Notes: generated by a model from the letters alone, not told the origin. A stretch of DNA of 64,000 nucleotides from Gigaspora margarita (GCA_009809945.1 WTPW01001090.1:163963-227962), one strand, 5' to 3'; numbered from the stretch's first letter, positions 47,113 to 59,355 are shown. Made by a program: numbers and translations.

Positions 47113-48920
47113 GTCACTATGTCTTGGCCCCCAAATATAATTGACTCACACCCTGTGAAAACTGTAACTTAAAAGATACAACAGTCAAATCAAAGAATTG
47201 CTTCATTAGTAGATCTAAATCATCTCTATATAGTATAATAGTAGACAGTAACCAACAATGGCATGGACAACTTTCTGAATTAATACATTCCAAAATGCTA
47301 AGTAAATATCCGCCAAAGATTCAAAATGACCAATACTATCTATTAAGCAAATATTACATCATGTGATAGTTCTGTTCAGCATTTACAAACATTGATAAAT
47401 TTCTGTGAGATCTCTATTACAATAATCAAAATAAGCAATTACAAATCAAAATTCCATTTTAACAAAACCCTAGCCAAGCGAGTAATTTTTTTACCTATAA
47501 TATACAGTTCAACTCGCTACTCAAAACATTTAGCCTAAGCAACACCAATTGGCCCTATCAAAATAAGCTGTTGGTAACAATACTGATACTAGTATGGACT
47601 CTGCTCCCAACGAAATCAACAGCAGTCATAACAGTAAATAAAGTAGAGATTGAGAACTTAATAAATTGCATCACAGCTAGGGTTCCTCAAAGTCGAATCG
47701 AATCGAATATTAGGCATATTTGAATTTGATCGAATTAAATAAGCTCTTGATTTGAATTTGATTTGATCAAATCAAATCAAATCAAATCAAATATATTTGT
47801 AATTTTTATTAAATATTTTCGAATCGAATCGAATATTTTGTCAATTTGAATTTGATTTGATTTGAAATTTCTGTATTTGAATTTGATTTGAGATCGAATA
47901 TTTGATCGAATCAAATTGAATCGAATTGAATTGCGGAACCCTAATTGCAGCAACACCAAGCTATCTAAAAGAGCATATATTTAAGGGAGATCTATCACCA
48001 TACCTATTATGTCTACATTCAGTATTTGTGTCAAAAGAAATAAAATAGAACGTCATTATTGATGAATTACTCTCGATAATGAACACACCAACTGACACTC
48101 TAACCACTGAATTCTTACCGTCAAAAGTACTCACAAGAGGCTTTATGACCCAATTCAATTACCTCAATCAACCTTACTCAATTCAACATTTAATAAAAAT
48201 CATGAATAAGGCAAAACTGATAAACAACTGGCTATCCAAATAAGAATAAACAATTGGCATATAACAAATGACATCAATTGAAAACTAACATACAATAGTC
48301 TCAACAACCATAGTAGACCTTTGGCAAGAAAGATAAACCCCAAAGAAGAAAGAATTAAATTATTCAAAGTGAAATTACTAATATTTGAATTACTCATACT
48401 ACTAACTCTCCATACCAGGAACCATGAATGTTACCCCAATTACAAATGCCCACTTTGTCAACAAGAAGAAGATAATGCAATCCACTAGTTAATTTGTTCT
48501 AAAAATGAAATAAAAATAGAAGATATACTCAATGATACCATGAACAAGACAGCAAGAAAAGAAGATAGTCCACTCTTGAATCAAGAGAATTATATTACGA
48601 AATTCATTGAAACATATACTATCAAGGGAGTCCCATTGGTAGCAATAACTCCAGACACAATTTTTTCTACCATACAACAATCAAAAGCACTGAAGATTAC
48701 TCCAATATTTCACTATGATATCATAAAGAAAATATATAAAAAAATATGGATCAAGAATCGGATGGCAATAAAAAATACAACATTAAATTTTTCAGGCCCT
48801 ACCAGATCATCTCTAGAAACAAAGTCACACATGACTACTGAGAAACTAAACTACAACATATGGATATACATGTTCATCAATCATAATGCTTCACCTAATC
48901 TCATCAGTATGACATAACCC
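47113..48920 (+). pseudogene. LINE C C-terminal region with zinc-finger-like motif
   Basis: Fragments resume after the 46390-47112 insertion and are cut again by the MITE at 47678-47943. Near 48420-48515 the reading HECYPNYKCPLCQQEEDNAIH, then a stop, then LICSK gives the C..C...H..C spacing seen near the C-terminus of LINE B (CCKCSSIEDTLHILLCSK). A last open stretch of 125 codons at 48540-48917 precedes the 3' untranslated region. RNase H residues could not be placed with confidence in this copy. Confidence 0.7.
47678..47943. mobile_element. hAT-like MITE, TAGGGTTCC family, copy 2
   Basis: The ends tagggttcc and ggaacccta are perfect inverses. Flanking 8-mers atcacagc (47670-47677) and attgcagc (47944-47951) match at six of eight positions, both differences being transitions. 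As in copy 1 the interior is built from tttgatttga and tcgaatcgaa words. Confidence 0.85.
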
Positions 48921-49089
48921 AGAGGTCTTTGACTGATTTGGTAAAGATTAGGTCTAAAGTAAATTAGCTTTATCCTTTCTTCCCCTTCATATGAAATGTA
49001 TTTAGCAATAAGTTGTAATTTATATATTTTCATTAATAAATGGAACAGAGGAAAGACCTCTCTTTTAAAAAAAAAAGAATTTACTTACT

Positions 49090-49326
49090 AGTTTGTATTA
49101 AAATAAATAAATTAAATTAGCAAACTAATTATTGAAATTAATAATATTTTATTACAAATCAAGTTATTTTCTAAAAGGACATATTTTAACAAAATTAGCT
49201 AGCATTGTAATGAAATGTTATGAATGAAGTTATGTAGTATCTTTTTGTTATAAGACTATAAAATGGGTTCATATTAGGGCATTTAGGATTATACAAGTAA
49301 TAGAGTAAATTATATATACAATCGAG
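49090..49326. other. Short AT-rich spacer between LINE C and LINE B
   Basis: No feature recognised. It separates the 3' duplication of LINE C from the 5' duplication of LINE B. Confidence 0.6.
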
Positions 49327-49341
49327 ATCAAGGATGCATAC

Positions 49342-49689
49342 GTGGAAGAACTAATTAATGACGGTCAGACTCAACATACAGAGCAGACTTTGGATTCTTG
49401 CACAGCCGTGAAAGCTGAGCATACGGCGAGTGACTCTATAGAAGAAACCCAAAAGGTCTTAGCTTCCATTTCATCAAATCCTGCTGAGACCCCCTCTCCA
49501 AATACTTTCTTTACAATATCCAAAAAAACTACCATCCCATCTATTTTCATAAATACCTCATTATCCAAATCAAAACCTCTTAAAGACTTTACTTTTGAAG
49601 ATTTAGACGATGACAATACATATCCAACTACAAATACTATATTAGGCAAACCTAACAATCCTCCTCCTTCCAGTTTACTCGATCTTTAA
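49342..49689 (+). pseudogene. LINE B N-terminal ORF (ORF1-like, 115 aa)
   Basis: Opens three bases after the 5' duplication with MEELINDGQTQHTEQTLDSC and ends SLLDL at a TAA. Rich in Ser, Thr and Pro, with no recognisable domain. LINE A has a diverged version of the same start (CTAVRAEP). The next segment continues in other frames toward the endonuclease. A single long ORF broken by frameshifts is equally possible. Confidence 0.65.
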
Positions 49690-50800
49690 GATCCTACTAC
49701 ATGTTATAACAAATTTTTATCCTACTACAAACTTCAACTTCTACCTTCATCTCAAACAATTGCTTCCTTTACACAATTTATCAAATCAAACTACCCAACA
49801 TTCTTTTCTGAACAATATATCAAACTTTCTATCCAAACAAAAAACAAATACAACTCTGAAGAAGCACATATATATTTGCCATATGAAACATCTCTCTTAC
49901 CAAATCACTCTCCACTTCCCTTCAAAAACCTTATTAACTTTCTAAATATTCCTTTTAAATCCAATTGTCCAACAAATATACCATCTCTACAAACTTGTGA
50001 ACTCTCTCTAAACCAACCCTTAATCCATCCTACACCAAATCCCTCTCTTACCCTAGAATATGCTTCAATTCCTATTAAAATTGCCTCTTTAAATATTAAT
50101 GGTCTTATCCAACCAAACAAAAAACTCTCCATTCTAGAAGCTCTTAACAATAACTCTTTTGAAATTCTAGGCCTTTCTGAAACTCATCTTTCAATAAAAG
50201 AAGNAAAATTCNTTAATAATCAAATNCCNAACTATACTAGCTTCTGGAGCTCTTACTCCTCTCCACACCAAGCAGGTATAGGTATCTTTATTCATCATAA
50301 AATTGCAAAACATATTGCCCGCACACATAACTACCTCAGCCATGTTATTGGCCTTGATCTTTACTTCAAAAACCTGGCAATATGTCTCTTACAAATTTAT
50401 ATTCCTACCAAGAGAAGAAACAACTCCGTAAAGATATCCAAGAATATATAATTTCACTTGCTCAAAATTCCAACTACAAACTTATTATTATGGGAGACTT
50501 CAATAGTGTTCCAAACCCAAGACTAGATCATTCCTCAGCAAAAAAATCCTCAATACCCGAATCCCAACTTATCAAGTTTCTTCATAGCCATCAATGCAAA
50601 GATTTTTACCATTTTTTCTTCCCTAATACTCAGAACTTCACATTCCAATGAGCCAATATCCAGAGCAGAATAGACCAAATTTGTACTAATCTATCGATTA
50701 CAAATAACGAATACACAGATATCCTCACAGATACTATACTCGAATCAGACCATAAAATAATAATCTTAGAAATCTCAATTATAATCAACAAACCTAAACC
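49690..50800 (+). pseudogene. LINE B APE-type endonuclease
   Basis: The main open stretch at 49876-50451 includes IKIASLNINGLIQPNKK (first strand with Asn), EILGLSETHLSIKE (catalytic Glu) and AGIGIFIHHKIAKHIARTHN. A frameshift leads to 50382-50651 with KLIIMGDFNSVPNPRLDH (catalytic Asp/Asn). After a TGA at 50649 it continues as ANIQSRIDQICTN and ESDHKIIILEIS near 50745 (terminal Asp-His). The enzyme nicks target DNA to prime reverse transcription. Two n-containing codons lie near 50204-50230. Confidence 0.9.
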
Positions 50801-51544
50801 TTATAAGCAACAAAAAAGAAAATGCTTTCTTTGGAAAAACTGCTCCAAATCAACTATTCAAGACTATTCTACTCAAACCACATGCAACCTCAAACATATC
50901 TCTTCTAAAATTCAATTAATTTCAAACCAAAATCAACTCAATCTTACTTGGAACCAAATACGCAAAGCTTTAACTAAAGCAGCTACCAAACACATTCCCT
51001 TTAAGAAAATCAAAACAATTAAAGAAATTCAAGACACTTCCTCNCCTAAACAATCACCATTATATTANAGATACAANCAAATNTAATTTCTCAAAAACCA
51101 TTTTCAATCACCCAACTTCCCAAACCTTCTCAACAAATACCAAACCCAATATCCTGACAACTCTCTACAAACCAATCCCCCAAACCTTCTCCAAATCAAA
51201 AATAAATTTCAACTTATCAAAACCGCACTAAATCATCAATATCAACAAAATTTATATAACAAAATTAAACAAAAATAGAAAACAGAGACAAAACCTATAC
51301 AGACTTTCCCAAACTTTTCTACAAAAAAATACTCGAGAAATATAACAATATCAGCATTGACCGCCTCCTAATTAACAAAACCCTCATTACAGAGCGCAGT
51401 GAAATCTTAGAGCAAATACAAAGCCATTTTTCAGAATACTTTTCTGAAAAACCTCTTCAACCAATCCCTGCTGACCTAAACCAACTCAATCAACCACATC
51501 CAGAACTCGAACCTCTCTTCAACAACTTATTTAAAACAATTACA

Positions 51545-53305
51545 GATCAGGAATAGTCAGAAACAATCTCTAATCTCCCAAACCAAAAAGCTGCTAGTCC
51601 TTCTGAAATATGCTACGAGCATATTAAGCATGCTAGCCCTACAGCACAAAGTATTTTCAGATCTTTTATTAATAAATGTCTCCATTTGCAAAAAATATCA
51701 ACAGAATAGAAATCTTCAAACATTTTTCTTATTCCAAAAAAATCCAACTGGGACTTTACACTTAACCAAGTTCAACCAATCTCTATTATTGAGCCCTTTA
51801 AAAAAGTTTTTACAAAAATCTTTACCAGCTGCCTGGACAAAATAATTTCAACTAACAACCTTCTTTCTAATTTAAACTTCGCAGCTACTAAAAACTCTTC
51901 AACACATACACCAATTCAAATCTTACATAATACTATCGAACATTACATCTCCCATAACAAAGAAGCATAGATACTATTTCAAGACATGTCTAAAGCATTT
52001 GATAGAAATAATATCAGATGCTTACAGGATGCTTGTCGAAGAATTGGTATACCTAATTCTGATATTAATTTAATAACTGAACTGCATACCTCTCGTGCAG
52101 CTAAAATAATTACAGCTTATGGACTTACATCACCAGTTTCTATTATCTCTGGTATTGAACAAGGAGAAACCTACTCTCCTCTCCTCTGGAAGATTTACTA
52201 TGATCCTATTCTTGCTTTTATTGCTCAAAAATATAATAATCAATTCCTAAAAATCTCCTNCNCNNCACCACTTGANACAATTTTCAATACAACNCCAACT
52301 ACTATTACTATCCCTCCTTTAGCCTATATGGATGACACAGTGTGGCATTGTGAACATCCAGAAACTCTACAAAATATTCTTAATGATGTTTCTATCCTAT
52401 GCAAAATTAATAACATTGAAGTTAACTCTACCAAATCTGATCTACTCCATATCCTCCCCAAAAACTCAAAAACAACTAATCACAAACTTCTTTATAACAA
52501 TCAAACAATTACTTCTCACAAACCTGAAGATATAATTAGATACCTAGGCATCTTCTATGATGGCAAAGGCTCAACCAAACCAACTTTAGATATGATATAT
52601 AATAAAATAGAAAACTTTCTAATTCTTATTAGATACAAAAAATTNNTACCTTCACAAATATCTTCCTTATTCAACCTTATACTTCAACCCTCTTTAGAAT
52701 ATCTTTTGCAAATTGTTCTTATTCATAAAAATACACAAACCAAACTCACCCGATTACTTTCTATACAAACAAAAAAATTGCTCTCATTAGCCAAGAACAC
52801 TAATAACATCTCACTCACAAATCCACTTGTCTTTAATTTACCTACTTTTACTAATTTAATCCAAAAAGTTAGTACCTCTAATGCTGAACGTATTTTTAAT
52901 ACCTCCCCACTTCTCTCAGACATTGGTATTGCTCGAATCAAATCCTGGCTATTAAAAACTTGGTCTCCTAAACTTACTAAGCAAACCCTCATTTTGCATC
53001 ATCGAAAAACACAAAACTATACTCTCCTTTTCTATCTTGCACAACTAGCTAAAAATAATATAACAATTTTCTTTATCCTCCCAATTATAACATTTCCACC
53101 TTCCCTTCATGAACATACACACCTAATCTATAATATACTTCCTACAACTCCTAATAATCTTACAATTAATAGCCTCAGAAACAACAAAATTTTATTCATT
53201 GAACAAATTACAACTGCAAATAACAACTCTTTCCTTCCTTGGAACAATATATATCTTCGAACAAACAAGACAACTAGAGATCGCCAACCTTCTTGGTTCA
53301 CCTGA
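51545..53305 (+). pseudogene. LINE B reverse transcriptase
   Basis: Begins with NQKAASPSEICYEHIKHA (KAPGPDGI-like) and SSNIFLIPKKSN. A 439-codon open frame at 51986-53305 then carries MSKAFDRNNIRCLQDACRRI (motif A), SIISGIEQGETYSPLLWKIY (motif B), LAYMDDTVWHCE at about 52325 (catalytic YMDD) and IIRYLGIFYDGKG (motif D/thumb). In-frame TAG codons at 51554, 51707 and 51968 occupy positions where Trp is usual. n bases occur near 52259-52295 and 52645. This is the best-preserved RT in the window. Confidence 0.93.
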
Positions 53306-53799
53306 CTTACTCAAACACTACAAATTAACACTATCCATATTACATGGCCACATATTAAACTACCCTCAAGAAATAGCTTCATCAATACAACTGATCTAAT
53401 ATTCCCTTCCAACTTACTTCCTTACCAACTATTATTCAATAATTGAGATAAAATCATTCTGCAATTAAACAAATCTCAACAAACTGCTCTCTATAAAATT
53501 AATCAATCTAGTAAAATGTCTACAGAACAATCACACCTTTTAGAAATCACTAATCTCATACGGAATTTCAAATCTATAAATCTTCCATATAAACAAATCA
53601 AGCTTAATAGACTTCTTTTACAAATAGACTATAAAGAAATCTCACTATAATTGATATCTTCAACAACTTAGACTTGCCCTTACTTCCCCCTCCCTATCAA
53701 CCCCAAATCAATATTCTCTCTCATGAGATACATCTTATATATCATAGTATTAAAACCCCCTACTACCAAAATCAACTAATTTAAATATACAACAATATC

Positions 53800-54876
53800 C
53801 TTAATCTAAATACAACTCACCTTAACTTNTTTACTGACGCTTTCATTAAAAATCTTCAATCCTCAAATATCAAATCCGGTATAGGCTGGATTTGTAAAAA
53901 TGACCCTTCTATCTANTTTAATGCAGCAATAAATCCTTCTNCAGACTCTTCTCGCTCTGAATTAATAGCAANTATCCCTCTTTTACTTGCTATACCAAAT
54001 AACTCTGTTATTACAATATATATTGATAACTTATCTGCAATCAAAAACCTAATCAACCCTCCTTTCTTTAAACTTATTCAAAACAAAAACTGGGATATTA
54101 TCTCAATTATTAACTCTATTAAATCTACAAAAAACATTTCTATTACTCCTATCAAAGTTGAATCACATTCAATTAGTTCTCTGCATAACCAAGCTGACCT
54201 ACTAGCAAAACAAGGCTCTGATAAACCTATAATAGAAATCTCCTATACATACTTCAAACTAACTACTCACTTTTTATAGAACAATTATATAATAACACAC
54301 AAAGCTCGCTCCTTTATCAAAAATATTATCAAAATTCAAGAACTAACATCTTGGTCATCTCTTAAATTTTTTAACAATTATACCTTAGATATAAACTGGA
54401 ACTTAACTTTTAAATTACTTAAATCTTTAGAATACAATTCCTTTTTATACTCCTTCTATATCAAAATCCTAACAAACAACCTCCCAACAATGCAAACCCT
54501 TAACATTCGCTACCCAAATCTATACACAACGAATCAATGTTGTAAATGCTCTTCAATTGAAGATACTCTTCATATACTCCTATGTTCCAAAAATACTAAA
54601 AACATTCAACAATCACTTACTAATATAATTAATGACATACTTCAACAATCCCAATTAATATCGATCTCAGATATTACACTTCTTAATACCCTTTCATTAC
54701 TATCAACTAACTCTACTAATATACAATACAACTTCCTTATACCTACCATTCTAGGAATATACTCCAAACCAACATATCATAATACCAAAATTCTTCTAAA
54801 AAAACAAACTGAACTCTTTCTCACTAACTTCTCAAATAATCTCTTAAATTGGTTTTATCACATTATATGGTCCTAA
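53800..54876 (+). pseudogene. LINE B RNase H and C-terminal zinc-finger-like region
   Basis: From about 53830 the reading gives TDAFIKNLQSSNIKSGIGWI, SRSELIA, ITIYIDNLSAIKNLI and SLHNQADLLAKQGSD. These are the Asp, Glu, Asp and H..N.AD positions of type I RNase H. After a TAG at about 54280 it continues through NNLPTMQTLNIRYPNLY to CCKCSSIEDTLHILLCSK, a Cys/His cluster like that near the end of LINE C, and reaches NWFYHIIWS at 54876. A further fragment (CNIFQHQWEIARNI) follows the TAA. Confidence 0.88.
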
Positions 54877-55438
54877 TGTAATATATTTCAACATCAATGG
54901 GAAATAGCCCGGAATATTACAAAAAAAACCAAATGTACTAAAATAACTCTACCATCAAGTACTACTCAAGCAAATACATCAAGAACTCATATACAACCAA
55001 TAAATCTACACTCTGCTATTGAAAAATGGTACTTACAAGGCTATCCCCTAACAACATGCTTTTTATAATGTCATGATTAACACCTTAGGTTTTCTCCAAC
55101 CTATCCTAACTAGATTTATTTTATTAGTTTAAATTAATAATAGTATAAAATAGGAAATAGGAGGTGTAATGTCACATTGGGTGCTCTGTAGCACAAATGT
55201 AGTTAGAAATCTTTACCATAGAATTTTTTTCTATAGTCATATCTCTTTACTTCAACTAGTTTTCGGGTTGAAGGAATTTGTTAGCCTGGTCCAAAAACTT
55301 ATCTGTCCCCTCACCTATCTCTACTTGATAACAAAGAGACTATTAATCTTAGGATTAATTTAAGGCTGCTGTAACAAAGTTTCTACTACGATATTATATT
55401 AATAAAAAAAAAAAAAAAAAAAAGAAATCAAGGATGCA

Positions 55439-57700
55439 AATTATACAATTTCTTATTTGGTTTTTGTCAATTATAAAGTTTTTAGAATTTTTACCTATCC
55501 AATATCTCTTCTATTAATCACATATCTTCACATGCATTTATATCTTTTTTTTAATAATACGAAGCATATGTATAAAAATTTAGTAAATTATATGCATATT
55601 ATGCATTCATATAATTCTGAACACTCTAGTTCTTATGTACCCAAGTATACTATAAAAATTTTGCCCTATATGATTATTGACCAATAAATTATTCTAATTT
55701 GGGTATAATATAGCATAATTAGAAAATCAAATAACATCTCATAATGTTTTTGTCAAAAAAGTTTATTTTTTAAAAGTTTATATAAGAAACCACTTTTGAA
55801 ACTAATAAAAATTGGTCTTATTTCATGAGATAAAATTTTTATGGTGATAATAGGTTATATCTAAATTCATGATACTGAGTTGCAAGTGGTGGGTATGAAG
55901 TATAGAAATTAGTAAAAATGAGGTATTGCATAGAAAATATTGGGTTTAGTTGAATAAGTATGAGGTATTTGTAATGAAATTTTAAGAGCATGAAAAATGG
56001 ATAAGAATGTGGTATTGTATAAGAAATTTTTGGGTCAGTTGAGTAGGTATGATTATAAAAAATAGTATTTAAGAGAAGGAGTAGAAGTTGTTTTTTTTTT
56101 GGTTTGCTACTTGATACAAGTCTAGTTTTGTTATTAGTATCTGCCTGCTCACTACTAGGAGAAGGTTGTATTAATAGAGCAAAACTGGCTATAAACCATG
56201 TAAGCAGTGAGACAAAATTCTATATATATTTTATCATTATAGAAATATGGGTCAAGTAACAAATTGGTTATGTTCAAATTATATTCTCTAAGAAATGTCT
56301 TTCATTAGAAAAAACTTATACTTAGCAGTCATAATTTGAAAATGATTAAATAAATGTCATGGGATTAAGTGATACTAATAGCACAGTACTGAAATCTAAC
56401 TAGATATGAATATTATTAAGATGAATTATTCACAAAGACTATTTTTATTATTTACTACTTTATTAGAATAAGAATAAGAGCTGCTTTCTCTTGTACTCAA
56501 TATGACCTATTTATACCCCTATATACTATACAATTACATTGTATAATTATTAATAAAGAATGATGCTATGCTATAATACATATCATTTATATTTTAAGCT
56601 TCATCTGCATTATCATTGTTATTGTCATGTTACTAATTTTAACTATTAACTTTTATATTATAACTTATGACTATCACTCACGTGACAATAAATGCATACG
56701 ACTATCACTCACATGACAATAAATGATTATCAAAGTAGTATATCTTACAATATAAAAAAAGGTGTTTTAATAGATAATACCCATATATTATAATGTAATA
56801 ATTTGCAATTGTTTGAAAAATAAGTTTTCATTAGATTTATATAAATTTTGATATGATTGATATTTTTCAATTAAAAATAAAGTCAATTTTCATAATAAAA
56901 AATCAAGATAATTATATTACCCAATAGTCACCTGTTACATTTAACCAATCAATTGTAGAATTTAATTAATTCTAAATTAGTCCAAAAATCAAAACAAATG
57001 ATTAAACTCAATTATTTCAAAATAAGCTATATGTAAAAAAGAGCTGTTTTAATAGATAATACCTAATATATCTATCACAAAATTAAATCTTTTATTATAT
57101 TATTATAATACAATAGAATAACTATTTTATTGAAAAAAATAAATCATTATATAAATGGTTTATTAAAACCTTACCTATTTAATTACTTTTTAATATTTAG
57201 GCCAATATCACAATTTTTACACTAATTCTAATGCTTAGATAGTGCTAGATTTAATTCTTTTAGAATTTTGAAGTTCTATTGCTTTATGCCTTTTGGGATT
57301 TTGAAGAGATATATTACTCAATTGATTATTTTTTATCATCTTCATTGTTATCTTAGTTATTATTATTATTACTAAACATCTTACCATCATTATTATTAGA
57401 GCTATCTACTAACATATCTTCTTACAATTTAGTTAATAAATTCTATAATTTCTTAAGAATGTTATGCTAGTAAAATCAAACTGCTCTTTGTGTAATATTT
57501 TGTGCTACCGCTATATTTCTTTATACAATTTTTGTTTATTAATATTCTTCTTCTTTTATTTTAAAGACCAGCTATAGGTTTAAACAATTTATTAGTATTA
57601 TTTCTCATTAGCTTTACATGTTCGTATTGAAGATAGTTTTTACTAAATTGTGTTGCAACATAATAGGGCTTGTATATAAATTGCTATAAATATTATTATA
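55439..57700. other. AT-rich spacer, nothing recognised except a small tandem duplication
   Basis: No coding features are supportable. The phrase ttttaatagataatacc occurs at about 56766 and 57047 in similar context. Confidence 0.5.
56669..56731. repeat. 31-bp tandem duplication
   Basis: gactatcactcacgtgacaa at 56669 is repeated at 56700 with one base change, followed in both by taaatg. Confidence 0.85.
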
Positions 57701-57739
57701 CTACCTTTTGTAAATACGTATATTATGAAATCCAGCTAT

Positions 57740-59340
57740 AGATTATATGTTATCATATGCAAAAAAAGTAGCAACAAACTATTCCATAATTTACAAGCTC
57801 TAAACAGGAACATATATAAGTTTTATCAAAAAGAAGCATGCTATAATTGTGCAAATATCCAAGTTTTTCTCAATTTTATTAATATATACATTTCTTAATA
57901 TATAGTTTACTGAAACCTGTATTATATCTTCATCATCCTCAATAAATTGTGCAGTATATAATTCAGGCTTAGATAAAAATTCTGCAAATATAATAAGCCA
58001 ATCAGAATAATAAAAACAATATAATACTAGTTTAAATAAAATATATTGGGCAAATATATAACTAATTAATAGCACCAATCATATCATTTCTAGATTCATA
58101 TTAGAATTTAAATCTATTAATTCTGATATAACTCTAAAAATAACATAAATGGAGTCATTAATCAGTGCAGGACCCCAAAATATACATAGATAGGTCAGGT
58201 TAATTATAGGGTTACTAAAAAAAGAAAGATCTGCAGAAAAAACTTCAAAAATAAGCAAAAATTACTATAAATAGAAAAGATCTGCATAAAAAACCTCAAA
58301 AATAAGCAAACTCATACCTGACCTATCTATGTATATTTCGGGGTCCTATTAGTGCTTATTGGACTAGATATTTGCCTGATGTGCTTTATTTTGACAAGTA
58401 TAATACATATCTTTTGATATTTAATTAGCTCAGCTTTTGTAATAGAGGATGCTTAATAATTTAAAAACATTTAATTTTTAAACATTGAACTTAAAGTATC
58501 ACAGGTATAAGAAAACACTCAAAGATTTGTCAACTTCAGAAAAATAATAGAAGATATTAATAGAATTTAGGGTTTCAAATGAATATATTTGGTTTTGTTG
58601 CTTTCTTTACTTAAAATTGTTTCTAAAGCTTTAGTGAGTTCTATAAAACTAATATTAAAGTTTAAAACTAATTGTTTTATTTGAGCATTATAGCTCTTAA
58701 CTCTTGAATTGTCTAAATACTAGCTGTAAAATCTCTAGCAGTGTATATACATACCCATGCGGTTTCAATGGATATAATGTTTGCAAATACTTGATAACTC
58801 TTGACTTATTATACTTTCAATTAATTGTACCTATCTATGCTAAACAATATCTAGAAAAGTGAATTTTGAGCTATATAAAAGTCTTTAATATATTTATTAT
58901 ATTATTGATCCAACTAAGCCTCAAGGTTATAAGAAAGATATTGTAAAATATAAAAAATACAAATTGAATTGGCATCAGTTATAACAATTTCAGGTATGCA
59001 ACTACCTTAGCAAGTTTTATTTGATATAAAATCCATTAGTAAGAGTTTGCTAATTCATTATCCATAAGGCACATCTAACTTACCAGAAAAGCTCATAATT
59101 ATTAATATATAAAAAAAGTAAGAGGACCATATTATAATAATTTGTCTTGGCAGTATTAATATTTAAAACAATATTGCTAAACTTTATTCAGAGAATAATT
59201 TGATTAGAAGATATTCAAAATAATCTTAAAGACTATGTGTTTTGCTATTCCAACCAATTGTAATATTTCAGCTAGGATCTTCTTTCTTCTTTCTTAATAA
59301 ATTCTCATACAAGAATATAGTATTGTTCCCTGATCCTACT
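57740..59340 (-). pseudogene. Decayed minus-strand reading frame of unknown identity
   Basis: Several protein-like fragments line up on the minus strand. AEILQLVGIAKHIVFKII near 59270 could be a helix-turn-helix. IPEIVITDANSICIFYILQY is near 58980. QIKQLVLNFNISFIELTKAL and ETILSKES are near 58630-58690, LINDSIYVIFRVISELIDLN near 58120-58160, and EFLSKPELYTAQFIEDDEDI then IQVSVNYILRNV near 57900-57990. Frameshifts and stops separate them and an AGGACC MITE (58169-58347) interrupts the run. The TDANS segment and possible helix-turn-helix would fit a transposase or integrase-like protein, but I cannot name a family. Coherence as one gene is inferred. Confidence 0.4.
58169..58347. mobile_element. 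hAT-like MITE, AGGACCC family, copy 2
   Basis: Nearly identical to the copy at 45125-45305. Ends aggaccccaaaatatacata and the inverse of gtatatttcggggtcct. Flanking 8-mers atcagtgc (58161-58168) and attagtgc (58348-58355) differ at one base. Confidence 0.95.
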
Positions 59341-59355
59341 CTGACCCTAAGATAA

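Larger units (their letters stand above)
39150..49075 (+). mobile_element. LINE C: decayed non-LTR retrotransposon carrying six DNA-element insertions
   Basis: The 14-mer agaatttacttact occurs at 39136-39149 and 49076-49089, directly after the 3' A-run, and marks the target duplication. The order inside is ORF1-like region, endonuclease, reverse transcriptase, C-terminal zinc-finger region, as in LINE B. Insertions at 40647-40879, 41325-42018, 43047-43229, 45125-45305, 46390-47112 and 47678-47943 account for about 2.3 kb, leaving about 7.6 kb of LINE. Many stops and frameshifts are present and the second catalytic Asp of the reverse transcriptase is Asn. Confidence 0.92.
49339..55426 (+). mobile_element. 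LINE B: youngest, nearly uninterrupted non-LTR retrotransposon
   Basis: The 12-mer atcaaggatgca occurs at 49327-49338 and again at 55427-55438, right after a poly(A) run of about 20, defining a 6.1-kb insertion. It encodes, in order, an N-terminal region, APE endonuclease, reverse transcriptase, RNase H and a zinc-finger-like motif, an arrangement like fungal Tad/I-type LINEs. All catalytic signatures checked are intact (SETH, GDFN, SDHK, YMDDT). No DNA transposon has landed in it. A limited number of stops and shifts (several TGG-type codons now TAG or TGA) and several n bases remain, so it is probably inactive but recent. Confidence 0.94.

Noticed and set aside
49371..49658. 95-codon minus-strand frame opposite the LINE B N-terminal region
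   Set aside because: Antisense shadow of the LINE reading frame with no independent features.
21636..55426. TGA read as tryptophan (alternative genetic code) to explain LINE stops
   Set aside because: TAG also appears at expected Trp positions, TAA stops and frameshifts are common too, and the F-box/LRR gene uses TGG normally. Mutational decay is the simpler explanation.
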